From NCBI GenBank assembly GCA_050261415.1, contig JBLNDG010000119.1, positions 1 to 44,435 on the forward strand: 44,435 nucleotides of DNA, in the 5' to 3' direction. Numbering within the stretch: position 1 is the stretch's first letter; each line of letters starts with the position of its first letter. Made by a program: the position numbers and the translations under genes. The notes under the pieces are model-generated. The model had not been told where the DNA came from. It did no database searches and saw nothing but the letters and a program-made list of their open reading frames with translations. This document shows positions 30,830 to 38,445 of this stretch, piece after piece. Source of the DNA: JBLNDG01 sp050261415 (GTDB taxonomy: Bacteria > Bacillota > Clostridia > Lutisporales > Lutisporaceae).

Positions 30830-31045
30830 TTATTTCTTCTTTGCTGCCCGTTTCCGTCCTGCTGCCGCCATCTTTGCCATTTTCGCTTTGCCATACTTTT
30901 TCATGCCGGCTGCCGCAGTAATAGCCGCCGCCGATTCCGCAGACTTGCCGGTTTTCATTATGGCATCCTTCATCATTTGGAACTGACCACCGCCCCCGAG
31001 GCGGGTACTCTTGCCTTTATAAGTTTTAGGCATTTTCTTTGGCAT
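30830..31045 (-). CDS. Small, highly basic protein (packaged or DNA-binding), 71 aa
   Basis: ATG 31045 follows AAAGGAGG. The sequence has a basic start (MPKKMPKTYKGKSTRLGGGG), an Ala-rich helix (AESAAAITAAAGMKKYGKAK) and a strongly basic tail (AGRKRAAKKK). Similar small Lys/Arg/Ala proteins sit in the head operons of several podo- and siphoviruses. Role unknown; it may bind DNA in the capsid. Confidence 0.65.
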   Translation of the reverse strand: MPKKMPKTYKGKSTRLGGGGQFQMMKDAIMKTGKSAESAAAITAAAGMKKYGKAKMAKMAAAGRKRAAKKK

Positions 31046-31523
31046 CTGAATCATCCTCCTTTAATGCTTCCTTCACCAACTCCCTGAGTTCTTCCGTCTT
31101 GAATGTGCTTATTTTACCTTTGAGGTTTAACTTGCTTGCCATTTTAAGCAAGTCGGGTCTTTTGGCAGTATCAACATCGATAGTTTCATCCTCGTCGGGA
31201 GTTTCGATATTGATTTCCTCGACGGTTTTGTCGCCTTCCGGATTGCCTACCTTGGCAAGTTTGTTTATGTCCTTGCCGTCCAGGTATTCTTCGACAAGTT
31301 CCCGGCCCTCTTCCGTGAGGTGATCTCCGCTTGCGAGAATATTCAATATTTCATTTGTCCGGTAGTGGAAACAGAGAAGCAAGCCCTCTTTAGTCAACCC
31401 TAACTGCCTTACCTGTCCGCCGTAAAAACTATCGTCCTGTCCGGTTCCCACTAATGCCGTAACATCGTTATATGTGTATTGCTTTCCTCCCAACGTAGTC
31501 GTACCAAGTAAATATCCGTTCAT
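31026..31523 (-). CDS. Virion-region protein with C-terminal HeH/LEM-like helices, 165 aa
   Basis: The N-terminal half (KQYTYNDVTALVGTGQDDSF; LLLCFHYRTNEILNIL) has no known fold to me. An acidic linker follows (PDEDETIDVDT). The C-terminal block RPDLLKMASKLNLKGKISTF KTEELRELV (two parts, about 118-147) resembles the HeH/LEM or Rho-N type helical DNA-binding motif. It lies between portal-associated and basic-protein genes. Confidence 0.6.
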   Translation of the reverse strand: MNGYLLGTTTLGGKQYTYNDVTALVGTGQDDSFYGGQVRQLGLTKEGLLLCFHYRTNEILNILASGDHLTEEGRELVEEYLDGKDINKLAKVGNPEGDKTVEEINIETPDEDETIDVDTAKRPDLLKMASKLNLKGKISTFKTEELRELVKEALKEDDSDAKENA

Positions 31524-31534
31524 ATAAATCCTCC

Positions 31535-31909
31535 TTAATTCGATATAATCAGCTTTTTGGTATCCTCAGACTGTGAATAGATTTCCTTCTCTATAAGTTC
31601 CATTTCCTCTGCGGGGATTTTCAAATGCACCATCAGGTATTCCCTTAGAGTAATAGGAGTTATAGTAACCTTGCCGCATGACCAGCAATAGGCGCTCCCG
31701 GGCGGTTCGTGGTAGTTTGCGGCCACCCTCTCGCAATGTTCGCATACCGGAAGTTCAAGAAGTTCAATCCCGCCGTGTGCAGCTTCTGCAAAACCTTGTA
31801 TTATCTTGTTGTGTTGGTATATGTGAGCCGCAAAATTCGGTTTTTTGTCCTTGATTTTTCTGTGGATCAGGATGTTTTCACGGTTCGGCCTCCAAAGGTA
31901 TCCTTTCAT
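31535..31909 (-). CDS. Zinc-ribbon protein of the head operon, 124 aa
   Basis: Basic N-terminus (MKGYLWRPNRENILIHRKIK), then LPVCEHCERVAANYH and YCWSCGKV (about 53-81), two CxxC pairs for one zinc. An ITLREYLMVHLKIPAEEMEL helical tail ends the protein. A portal-proximal small protein of unknown role. It begins 1 base from the portal stop. Confidence 0.65.
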   Translation of the reverse strand: MKGYLWRPNRENILIHRKIKDKKPNFAAHIYQHNKIIQGFAEAAHGGIELLELPVCEHCERVAANYHEPPGSAYCWSCGKVTITPITLREYLMVHLKIPAEEMELIEKEIYSQSEDTKKLIISN

Positions 31910-33838
31910 CTACATCCCTCCTGCGTTCATAGGCTGATTGCTCATCGTCTGTGTGGACATTGAATTATCTATATACGGATTCCCTGTTGCCGGATTGCCT
32001 CCGGTATTCGGTACATTCTGGTTTTTCCCTAACGCGCCCGAATTTGCGGCATTCGTTATGGCGGTGATAGAATTCATTTCATTGGCATTGAAAATCTTCA
32101 TCATAGGAAGTCCTATAACATCCTCTATCATCCGTGTGACCTGTTGATACGAAAGCACGCTTCTCGGCAATCCTGTCTGTTCGTCAGGCACTACAAGCCT
32201 TGCAAGGGACAGTATAATGTTAAATAAGGCCAACTTGTTTGTGGGAATTCCTTCTCCGATACTCACCTGCAGGTCAAAGGCCACTGTCTTGGTTTGTGGT
32301 TCGGTTATGGGGTTTCCGTCCTTGTCCGTGACTGCTTTTCCGCTTGGGTCCTTTTTCTCGACTGCCAGTTGCATCCATTTAGGTACTTTCTCCCCGGGGT
32401 TCATTTCTTTCCACGCACGGATATAATTGTTGTCTACGGGCACCATGACAGGGATTGAATTCAACTGTTTTACATCAACCCATTCAAATTCGTCTGTGTC
32501 GGCTATCCTTAATGCAAGTGCTGCAGGCCAGTGTTCCAGTTCAAGCCCGAGACAGTATTTTGTGCCAAACGCTATTGCCGTCGAAATATCGTTCCGTTTA
32601 TCGTCTATTCCCGTGTTGCCCTGCTGTAATTGTACTCCCACTTGTGTTGCGGTAATCTCCCTTTGTGGGGCATTGCCGGTCATGAGGGCAGAAAACCTTA
32701 TTGCCTTTTCAACTTCATGCATAAGGCTTGATATAAGTGAAAATACGACTGCATTTATCCCCTGTCCTATGTCTGTCTTTATAGTTTGGTTCGGGTTTCT
32801 TGCTACAATCGGGTGCGAAGGGTCATTGTCAAACTGGTCGGGGTCACAGTCTGCCGTCGGATCAACAAACGTCCTTTGTTGCGAAGCGTATCTACAGGCT
32901 ATTTCAACCTCGTCATAGAGTTTATTTATTTTATCCTGCAGTTTCATCAACAGTTTCCCGTCGCCGAATCTATAAAACCGCCCTTCTTTTGGGTACAATC
33001 CGAACACTGCATATGGGTACTGGTTTTCGACGTTGAGATAGTAGGGTTTTGACGGGTCGGATTCTTCGATGATTATTCCGCACAGGCTCATTTCAATTTT
33101 CTGCAGGTTATGGTAATCATTGTTCCGTGTCCATACCACTAATTTGGTATAACTTTTTTCGTCATCGTAGGTGTGGGTTTCTGCAAATTCAGGTATGGTG
33201 TTCCCCACCATTACGGCATCGGCTATTTTATCACCCTTTTCCCTTCTGAGTTCTTCGATTGAGCAGCTGCCCATTTCCTCGATAGCATACTCGGACTTTT
33301 GATAGTCGTATATGTCTTTTATCCTGCCGTCAAAAAATACCTTCGTAATGCGTGGACTGCGCCATTCAGGGAGTCCATAGCCGTCCAAGGCATCCGGATC
33401 CCATCCGAAAGCAAAGATTCCGTTTCCAAAAAGCAGGTACCGTCTTTCCCCGTCCTTCACCTTTTGCCTTATGTTAATCTGATCATAAGTGAAGTCGGTC
33501 ATAATCTGGCCAGTGCGGGCAAAACGGTGGTCTGAATACCCACGCCCCTTGACGGAAGCAGATATGAATTTCTCGGTCATGGCTGCAATTTGCCCTTCTA
33601 TACAGGGATTGGTCACGGGTATGAAGGAATTCGGGTCGTTTGCGCCTGTGGATTCTCTATGACAACGATACTGTTTGTCTATTTCTTCCCATTCTTCCCT
33701 TTCTTCCTCAACCTCGGCTTTACGGGCGTAGTATTCATTTAGGTAATACTCAGCCCGCTTGATTTGTTCGGGCGTGTTTACCTCTTCCCTGACGCTCTGC
33801 CATATAGTTTTTTGGTCGGTTTTTTCTTCGTAAATCAA
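31910..33838 (-). CDS. Portal protein, P22-like
   Basis: A 642-residue portal. It starts at TTG 33838 (GAGGTG 9 bases upstream). Features include an N-terminal helix (EEREEWEEIDKQYRCHREST), VTNPCIEGQIAAMTEKFISA, YLLFGNGIFAFGWDP (about 139-153), KYCLGLELEHW, and an Asn/Gly/Met-rich tail. Size and order agree with P22-type podovirus portals. It lies between terminase and scaffold genes. Confidence 0.85.
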   Translation of the reverse strand: MIYEEKTDQKTIWQSVREEVNTPEQIKRAEYYLNEYYARKAEVEEEREEWEEIDKQYRCHRESTGANDPNSFIPVTNPCIEGQIAAMTEKFISASVKGRGYSDHRFARTGQIMTDFTYDQINIRQKVKDGERRYLLFGNGIFAFGWDPDALDGYGLPEWRSPRITKVFFDGRIKDIYDYQKSEYAIEEMGSCSIEELRREKGDKIADAVMVGNTIPEFAETHTYDDEKSYTKLVVWTRNNDYHNLQKIEMSLCGIIIEESDPSKPYYLNVENQYPYAVFGLYPKEGRFYRFGDGKLLMKLQDKINKLYDEVEIACRYASQQRTFVDPTADCDPDQFDNDPSHPIVARNPNQTIKTDIGQGINAVVFSLISSLMHEVEKAIRFSALMTGNAPQREITATQVGVQLQQGNTGIDDKRNDISTAIAFGTKYCLGLELEHWPAALALRIADTDEFEWVDVKQLNSIPVMVPVDNNYIRAWKEMNPGEKVPKWMQLAVEKKDPSGKAVTDKDGNPITEPQTKTVAFDLQVSIGEGIPTNKLALFNIILSLARLVVPDEQTGLPRSVLSYQQVTRMIEDVIGLPMMKIFNANEMNSITAITNAANSGALGKNQNVPNTGGNPATGNPYIDNSMSTQTMSNQPMNAGGM

Positions 33839-33849
33839 AGTATGTCACC

Positions 33850-34059
33850 TCACGTTTCCTCTTCTTTTCGAGGCTTACGATGTTTGTAATTATAAAGCCC
33901 CTCCTTGGTCTTAAAGTGTTCAGGAGAGGCTTGCTGGGATTCTATGGAATTTATTTTCAACTCTATATTTCTTACTGCATTGCTTATTTCAGAGGTTTGT
34001 ATTAATAGAGCATCTATGCTTTCGAGAAGCTCTTCATACTCTTTTCTTGAAATCCACAT
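33850..34059 (-). CDS. Small coiled-coil protein, 69 aa
   Basis: ATG 34059 follows TAGGAGG. The product is helical (RKEYEELLESIDALLIQTSE; VRNIELKINSIESQQ) with a basic end (YKHRKPRKEEET). Located between large terminase and portal. No family recognised. Confidence 0.6.
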   Translation of the reverse strand: MWISRKEYEELLESIDALLIQTSEISNAVRNIELKINSIESQQASPEHFKTKEGLYNYKHRKPRKEEET

Positions 34060-34069
34060 AAAAAACCTC

Positions 34070-34387
34070 CTAATTGCAGAACGCAAGGCGTGTATAAACA
34101 TAAAATTTTCCGTCATGTTCGTAATACTGAGGAAAAATACGAAGCCACACATATTTATAAGATGCAATAATCTCTTTCAAGGTTTTATCCGTTGCAATGA
34201 TTGCTTCCTCAAGGCTATCTTTTAACTGAATAGCCTCTCCTTCAGCTGTCAATCTGCCATTAATGAATTTATCAACTTTCATCAACTTTACTTCCTCTCC
34301 AGCTTTCTGTTCAACATAAGAACAGTTACAGGTCGGCAAGCCGTTCAAATACGCGAAACGGGATTTTAAAATTTCCTCATTACTCAT
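34070..34387 (-). CDS. Hypothetical protein, 105 aa, between terminase and portal
   Basis: ATG 34387 follows AAAGGATAG. The product has a CNC motif near the start (LPTCNCSYVEQKAGEEV) and a helical and aromatic C-terminus (YKYVWLRIFPQYYEHDGKFY). It overlaps no feature except a few bases near the terminase stop. No family recognised. Confidence 0.6.
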   Translation of the reverse strand: MSNEEILKSRFAYLNGLPTCNCSYVEQKAGEEVKLMKVDKFINGRLTAEGEAIQLKDSLEEAIIATDKTLKEIIASYKYVWLRIFPQYYEHDGKFYVYTRLAFCN

Positions 34388-34392
34388 ATAAT

Positions 34393-35898
34393 CTATCCTT
34401 TCTCCCACGGACGGGGCATCTTTTTCATATACTTTTTCCGTTGATAGGAATTTAGTCCCAGGTCTTTGAGCTCTTCTTCCTCGTAGTAGCCTGAAAGTTG
34501 TGTGCTCGGTTCTATTGACTTAATGGGGAAGTTAATACAGAAGCACCTTAAGCTGTCGGGGTAATGAGTAATATTATGTGGCTGAGTTGCTACATCGTTT
34601 GGGTTTTTATCGTCCTTTTGTATCTTAACAAGGTTCCCCCACAATTCCGGGTCAATCCCTTCGTCAAATGTCAGCATGGCGGTTTTATACATTTCCCCGG
34701 TCTGTTCGTCTCTGAGTTCTATTGGTTTCAACCATTCGTGAACATTCATCCATCCTGCTTCACGGTCGTTGGAAGTCTTGTTGAGTAATACGCCATGTTC
34801 AAAAAATATGTCCGCCGCGGACTTTCCTGTGTCGTTACGGCGCATCCACAAGTCAGGCGGCGCCAGATAGTCATATATTCTTTCATGAGTATGCTTTTTG
34901 ATGGCTTCGGCAGCTTCGGAAACAATAAGGTTGCTTTTCTTGAAAGCCCTGTACACTCTTGCCATTCCTGAGTTATCAACGTATATCCATAAAACTGCCG
35001 TGGCATCTAAACCGTAGTCTATAGTGACAAACTTTTTATACCATGATGGGATTTTGGATAAAGGCTTCCGGATGTGTATTTCCTTCCTCAACTCAGGGAA
35101 AGCAAATCCGCATAAAGAAGTAAAGCGCCCGTATTGGCGCGCTTCTCTTTCTTCTTCTTCCATGTCAGCTTCCATTTGGGCTATTTCTTCTTTGGGCAAA
35201 AATGGGTTATCCTCCCATTCCATAAACCACGGATCTGCTATGTTTTTATTACCTTTTTCGTTTAATACAGCATAGTTATACATCCAGGTTATACCACGTA
35301 AAGGTGTCATGGTAAACCACATATCACCACGCTGGTCCATGATACGCATTCGGCACTCTTTAAATACATCTTCTGGACATTCTTCATCAAACCAAACCCA
35401 CCCTAATGAAGCTCCCTGAAATGATTCACGTCCTTGCTCCCATGTTTTAAATCCTATAAATTGTCCGTTTTTTAACCGAATTTCCTCTATTAAAGAGCCC
35501 TCAAGGTCGTCTTTGCGTCCATGCCTTACAATAATGCCATTAGGCAGAATTTCGTTTTTGGGCAACCATTTCAGTATTTCAGCCTGAGTAACTTTACGCT
35601 GATTGTCTCCGTCTTTGGATACCACCCAACCAGAAGAAGGTTCAAGTTTCCTAAACCTGCTATATCCTAGTGCATGGCATACGGCTTCTACAGCACCAGC
35701 CACAGTTTTCCCGGTACGGTTGCCTCCAAAAAGTGCTTTTACTCTATGGGGATCTCGGTGAAATTCAACCTGTTTTTTATGGACCTTACCTACGTTGTAT
35801 ACTTCAAGCCGTTCTTCTTTCAGTTTACGGTCAATCTCATGCTTTAGGTTCTTTAAGTCATACTCAAGCTGTTTTATCTGTAGTTCCTTTTCGGTCAT
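34393..35898 (-). CDS. terL: Terminase large subunit
   Basis: A 501-residue terminase. The Walker A motif GGNRTGKT is at 58-65, the Walker B WVWFDEE at 167-173, and the RNase H-like nuclease begins with VTIDYG at about 291-296 (Asp294). It pumps DNA into the capsid and cuts it. An N-terminal coiled coil (KELQIKQLEYDLKNLKHEID) precedes the ATPase. AGGTGATTTT precedes the ATG. A strong terminator lies 12 bases upstream of the start. Confidence 0.93.
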   Translation of the reverse strand: MTEKELQIKQLEYDLKNLKHEIDRKLKEERLEVYNVGKVHKKQVEFHRDPHRVKALFGGNRTGKTVAGAVEAVCHALGYSRFRKLEPSSGWVVSKDGDNQRKVTQAEILKWLPKNEILPNGIIVRHGRKDDLEGSLIEEIRLKNGQFIGFKTWEQGRESFQGASLGWVWFDEECPEDVFKECRMRIMDQRGDMWFTMTPLRGITWMYNYAVLNEKGNKNIADPWFMEWEDNPFLPKEEIAQMEADMEEEEREARQYGRFTSLCGFAFPELRKEIHIRKPLSKIPSWYKKFVTIDYGLDATAVLWIYVDNSGMARVYRAFKKSNLIVSEAAEAIKKHTHERIYDYLAPPDLWMRRNDTGKSAADIFFEHGVLLNKTSNDREAGWMNVHEWLKPIELRDEQTGEMYKTAMLTFDEGIDPELWGNLVKIQKDDKNPNDVATQPHNITHYPDSLRCFCINFPIKSIEPSTQLSGYYEEEELKDLGLNSYQRKKYMKKMPRPWEKG

Positions 35899-35909
35899 AA
35901 AATCACCTA

Positions 35910-35934
35910 TAAAAAAAGAACCCTTTCGGATTCT
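35910..35934 (-). terminator. Terminator between the RHH gene and terL
   Basis: On the minus strand AGAATCC-GAAA-GGGTTCT is followed by TTTTTTT, directly upstream of the terminase ribosome site. Late transcription must read through it or be protected from it. Confidence 0.85.
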
Positions 35935-36222
35935 CTATTTTTTGAAGAATGTTTGTACCTCTTTTTTAGGCTTTTCGATTGGGCCACCTTTTTGTTGTTC
36001 TTTAACTTTTTCGATTATTCGTCCAATAGGTTCTTCGCTTAATTCAGCCGTAACCGTATTTACAGCATTATACTGTGCGTTTCTCATTTCAATGGCTTTT
36101 CTGATGTATTCTGAATTATCCTCATTGGCAGCTATGGCACATTTGATTGTTTCTTCCTTTAGTTCTGCAGATGCATAAAAGCCCCAGTATTTCATCGGCG
36201 TGGATCTTCTTCTTGGAGACAT
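35935..36222 (-). CDS. Ribbon-helix-helix-like protein, 95 aa
   Basis: SPRRRSTPMKYWGFYASAEL and EETIKCAIAANEDNSEYIRK (about 24-43) resemble a ribbon-helix-helix DNA-binding domain; the tail is Lys/Glu/Pro-rich. GGGAGG precedes the ATG, which overlaps the upstream stop. The two-gene unit (with 36222-36461) has its own promoter with palindromes, so it is probably an autoregulated regulatory pair. Confidence 0.6.
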   Translation of the reverse strand: MSPRRRSTPMKYWGFYASAELKEETIKCAIAANEDNSEYIRKAIEMRNAQYNAVNTVTAELSEEPIGRIIEKVKEQQKGGPIEKPKKEVQTFFKK

Positions 36223-36461
36223 TATTTAGCCTCCCTTACCAGCCGTGATATATTGGGGTAAAAGTAGTCTCTAAGAATAAACCTATCGCCGCTTTCCATC
36301 TCTATAAATATATCCATACTGTCTGCAATGGCGTTTTTTATTGTGTCGTTTTCCTTCACCCTCAGAACATTAACCATGCCTTTTGGGGGCCTTATGGATA
36401 ACACATGTCCATTGTACTCTAAAGTGTCCCCGTCGATTTTAATGTTTTGTTCAGTAATCAT
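36222..36461 (-). CDS. Hypothetical beta-rich protein, 79 aa
   Basis: KIDGDTLEYNGHVLSIRPPK and MVNVLRVKENDTIKNAIADS give a small beta sheet with one helix. AAGGAGTG precedes ATG 36461. It is first in the two-gene unit with the ribbon-helix-helix-like gene. No family recognised. Confidence 0.6.
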   Translation of the reverse strand: MITEQNIKIDGDTLEYNGHVLSIRPPKGMVNVLRVKENDTIKNAIADSMDIFIEMESGDRFILRDYFYPNISRLVREAK

Positions 36462-36492
36462 ATAAACACACTCCTTTATATATTGTGTTTAT

Positions 36493-36521
36493 ATTATATC
36501 ATACATCATATTATTATGCAA
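36493..36521 (-). promoter_or_regulatory. Promoter upstream of the 79-aa/RHH gene pair
   Basis: On the minus strand TTGCAT (36516-36521), 17 bases, TATAAT (36493-36498). A perfect palindrome CATAATATTATG lies at 36529-36540 just upstream and a related CATAATAATATGATG overlaps the -35, possible operators for the ribbon-helix-helix protein. Confidence 0.65.
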
Positions 36522-36738
36522 GTCACATCATAATATTATGTGCAAGAAGGCCATTTGTTATAGCCGCTGTATATAGGGGATATATAGATACCCTACCCCG
36601 GTGCCACCCCGATGACCCCCACCCTGCCACCATGGAATGATCCATTAAATAGGCCGATGGCATAGCAAAACAATATGTCAATGCAATAGCAACTAGTACC
36701 ATATCAGACTGTAGGCAGCATAACAAGCGGGATAGAGC

Positions 36739-36768
36739 AATTAAACGAAAATCATATTTCGTTTAATT
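36739..36768. repeat. Perfect 12-bp inverted repeat
   Basis: AATTAAACGAAA and its complement are separated by ATCATA, 27 bases downstream of the small terminase stop. Without a T-run it is not a typical terminator. A protein-binding or packaging site is possible. Confidence 0.6.
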
Positions 36769-36795
36769 ACATAAACATTAACCCTCAAACACAGT

Positions 36796-37251
36796 CTACT
36801 CACCGCTTACAAGCTGTTTATACTGCTGTAGTTTTTGCTCGTACTCATCCAATAACTCCGTAACCGGCTTTTTGTTCTCGCTTATTTGTGTAGGCTCACC
36901 CGATGCCAGGGCTTGCTTGTCGTATATAGTGCCTAATGCTACCGCCAAATCACGTATATTAACCTTTGCAAGGCTTTCAGAGTCACTCAATAATGTGTCT
37001 ATCTTCATATTTGTTGCAAGCAAGGCTTTCTTCACGACTTCCCAAGCTTCAGCAATAAATTCTTCCTTTTTTCTTTGGCGAAGTGCCGCAAATTCATCTG
37101 TTCTCTCAACATCCTTTTGTATATCGCAAACTGTCCTATCAGGCAGATTAACTATCTTTGCTATCTCTTTACTGGTTGCCTCAGGATTAATCATCATAAC
37201 AGCCTTGACTTGTTCTCTTTTTTCTTCTGGTGTTTTCTTTCCTCTTGGCAT
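36796..37251 (-). CDS. terS: Terminase small subunit
   Basis: The product from ATG 37251 starts MPRGKKTPEEKREQVKAVMM, then INPEATSKEIAKIVNLPDRT (about 21-40), a helix-turn-helix that recognises the packaging site, and a C-terminal helical region (PVTELLDEYEQKLQQYKQLV). An alternative TTG start at 37281 adds 10 residues. It precedes terL with a gap of about 900 bases holding two small genes. Small terminases bind DNA and recruit the large subunit. Confidence 0.8.
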   Translation of the reverse strand: MPRGKKTPEEKREQVKAVMMINPEATSKEIAKIVNLPDRTVCDIQKDVERTDEFAALRQRKKEEFIAEAWEVVKKALLATNMKIDTLLSDSESLAKVNIRDLAVALGTIYDKQALASGEPTQISENKKPVTELLDEYEQKLQQYKQLVSGE

Positions 37252-37375
37252 CCTTATCACTCGCTTTTCTAACTTGCTCAAGTATCCTTCTACTGTCCTC
37301 TTCTGTTAGTCCTACTTCTTTCGCTTTTGCTGTACAATATTCACATAATTTTCCCCAAACAGTCTTTTCTGCCAT
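37187..37375 (-). CDS. Hypothetical protein overlapping terS, 62 aa
   Basis: MAEKTVWGKLCEYCTAKAKE followed by a basic tail. GAGGTAG is about 10 bases upstream of ATG 37375. Its last 65 bases overlap the terS start in another frame. CEYC is one possible metal pair. The long overlap with terS lowers confidence. Confidence 0.5.
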   Translation of the reverse strand: MAEKTVWGKLCEYCTAKAKEVGLTEEDSRRILEQVRKASDKDAKRKENTRRKKRTSQGCYDD

Positions 37376-37377
37376 AC

Positions 37378-37548
37378 CTACTCTACCTCACAAATTACAG
37401 TGCCGTTTTCCCTCGCTTCGTTAAGCGGGGCGAAAAAGCATTCCAAACATACCCTATTGTCGTCTTCGTCATATGCTCTTTCTTCTGTTGGATTAATAGG
37501 TTTGTGGCATCTTGTGCATATCACCGGAAATTGTATTAGTTTGCCCAT
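37378..37548 (-). CDS. Small zinc-finger protein, 56 aa
   Basis: MGKLIQFPVICTRCHKPINP, then RVCLECFFAP: two CxxC pairs for one zinc. AAGGTGGTGAT precedes ATG 37548. It opens the terminase gene cluster. Function unknown; it may bind DNA or another phage protein. Confidence 0.65.
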   Translation of the reverse strand: MGKLIQFPVICTRCHKPINPTEERAYDEDDNRVCLECFFAPLNEARENGTVICEVE

Positions 37549-37595
37549 AATATCACCACCTTCTCAAATTTATTCTTTTCTGCCATACATATCAC

Positions 37596-37626
37596 CCAAA
37601 AACAAAAGAGCCGTTTTAGGCTCTTT
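37596..37626 (-). terminator. Terminator upstream of the terminase cluster
   Basis: On the minus strand AAAGAGCC-TAAAAC-GGCTCTTT is followed by TGTTTTT: an 8-bp perfect stem, overlapping the stop of the 37616 gene. It separates the 37.6-38.0 kb unit from the terminase genes. Confidence 0.85.
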
Positions 37627-37792
37627 GTAATATCCGATTAGCTTTTTCCTCGGCTTCGGCCTCTGTCATTTCACTAAATAGCCGATCCATTTTCCCGTCA
37701 AGCTTTTGACATGCTCCGGCGACTAAAAAGCCTTCCCGGAGCATTTCTTTTAAAGCTATAACTGCATATGCCTGAGCTTGTTTATTTGTCAT
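37616..37792 (-). CDS. Small helical protein, 58 aa
   Basis: MTNKQAQAYAVIALKEMLRE, then an Ala/Glu-rich helix (SEMTEAEAEEKANRILQRA). ATG 37792 or a GTG 6 bases earlier may be the start. A hairpin (AGCCCC-TTAT-GGGGCT, 37802-37815) lies just upstream. No family recognised. Confidence 0.6.
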   Translation of the reverse strand: MTNKQAQAYAVIALKEMLREGFLVAGACQKLDGKMDRLFSEMTEAEAEEKANRILQRA

Positions 37793-37829
37793 ACTCACTT
37801 TAGCCCCATAAGGGGCTGCCCTCCCCTCT

Positions 37830-38003
37830 CTACCTCAATGTTTCCGGCAAGTTTTCGCCATACCAGTTATCTGGTGTCAGTTCTATTGCTTTATGAGTCT
37901 TAGACTTATTCATTCCGTCAAATATTTCTCTTGTCATATGTATGATGTGAGACTTTCTAAACAACCCCATATCCTTATAATATACTTGAGCCCTTAACAA
38001 CAT
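37830..38003 (-). CDS. Hypothetical protein, 57 aa
   Basis: MLLRAQVYYKDMGLFRKSHI and HKAIELTPDNWYGENLPETL. ATG 38003 is 7 bases after AAAGGGG; an ATG 6 bases earlier is too close. It has its own promoter (38036-38064) and shares a transcript with the 58-aa gene. No family recognised. Confidence 0.55.
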   Translation of the reverse strand: MLLRAQVYYKDMGLFRKSHIIHMTREIFDGMNKSKTHKAIELTPDNWYGENLPETLR

Positions 38004-38035
38004 ATCCATACCCCTTTCATCAATTTCTTGATTCT

Positions 38036-38064
38036 ATTGTATAGCTTTTTGCTACACATTGCAA
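38036..38064 (-). promoter_or_regulatory. Promoter of the two-gene unit at 37.6-38.0 kb
   Basis: On the minus strand TTGCAA (38059-38064), 17 bases, TACAAT (38036-38041). It lies between the terminator at 38095-38131 and the 57-codon gene. Confidence 0.6.
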
Positions 38065-38094
38065 GGGGTTTTTAAAAAATAGGTCTTTAGTCCT

Positions 38095-38131
38095 ATACAA
38101 AACAAAAGAGCCTTCATTTTTCAGGCCCTTT
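38095..38131 (-). terminator. Terminator after the Arc-like gene
   Basis: On the minus strand AAAGGGCCT pairs with AGGCTCTTT (one G-U) around a 9-base loop that contains the stop codon, followed by TGTTTTG. It isolates the 50-codon regulator as its own unit. Confidence 0.7.
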
Positions 38132-38266
38132 CAGTTCTTCATATCTCTTTTCAATAAGGAATGTTACTTCTTCCGTTTGACTTCTTCTCTCCTTATCGGC
38201 TATCCATTGTAATTTCTTTTTTACATCTTCCGGTAGCCGTGCACTCCATTGTGGTGTTATTGCCAT
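38114..38266 (-). CDS. Arc-like ribbon-helix-helix protein, 50 aa
   Basis: MAITPQWSARLPEDVKKKLQ then WIADKERRSQTEEVTFLIEK: the beta strand (WSARLP) and two helices of the Arc/MetJ family. GGGGGGTGAG precedes ATG 38266. It has its own promoter and terminator and is divergent from the plus-strand cassette, so it may regulate that cassette's operator. Confidence 0.75.
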   Translation of the reverse strand: MAITPQWSARLPEDVKKKLQWIADKERRSQTEEVTFLIEKRYEELKGPEK

Positions 38267-38286
38267 ATACTCACCCCCCATAGATA

Positions 38287-38316
38287 AGTATATAGCATAT
38301 TACTATACAGTGTCAA
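38287..38316 (-). promoter_or_regulatory. Promoter of the Arc-like gene
   Basis: On the minus strand TTGACA (38311-38316), 18 bases, TATACT (38287-38292). Confidence 0.65.
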
Positions 38317-38338
38317 CTTATTGCTTGATGCAACCCGC

Positions 38339-38352
38339 CGAACAATTGTTTG
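38339..38352. promoter_or_regulatory. Second SOS-box-like palindrome
   Basis: CGAACAATTGTTTG fits CGAAC-N4-GTTYN less closely than the 11.65 kb box. It lies between two divergent promoters but covers neither, so SOS control of these genes is weakly supported. Confidence 0.35.
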
Positions 38353-38382
38353 TAGGTCTACAGCCCTAATTTTAAAAAACTC

Positions 38383-38411
38383 TTGACATTATACATCAGT
38401 TGATGTACAAT
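38383..38411 (+). promoter_or_regulatory. Promoter and operator of the plus-strand cassette
   Basis: TTGACA (38383-38388), 17 bases, TACAAT (38406-38411). A perfect palindrome TACATCAGTTGATGTA (38392-38407) lies between the boxes and would block the promoter when bound. The divergent Arc-like protein is the obvious candidate to bind it. Confidence 0.75.
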
Positions 38412-38445
38412 GAGCATGTAATCGATTTTGAGGAGGTCGTTATCA

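Larger units (their letters stand above)
36462..36795. other. Intergenic region between terminase genes; candidate packaging or control region
   Basis: No gene here that I can support. It holds a leftward promoter (36493-36521), a 12-bp palindrome (36529-36540), a GC-rich run (about 36594-36632) and a 12-bp perfect inverted repeat with a 6-base centre (36739-36750 with 36757-36768). A cos or pac site would be expected near here, but none can be read directly. Confidence 0.5.
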
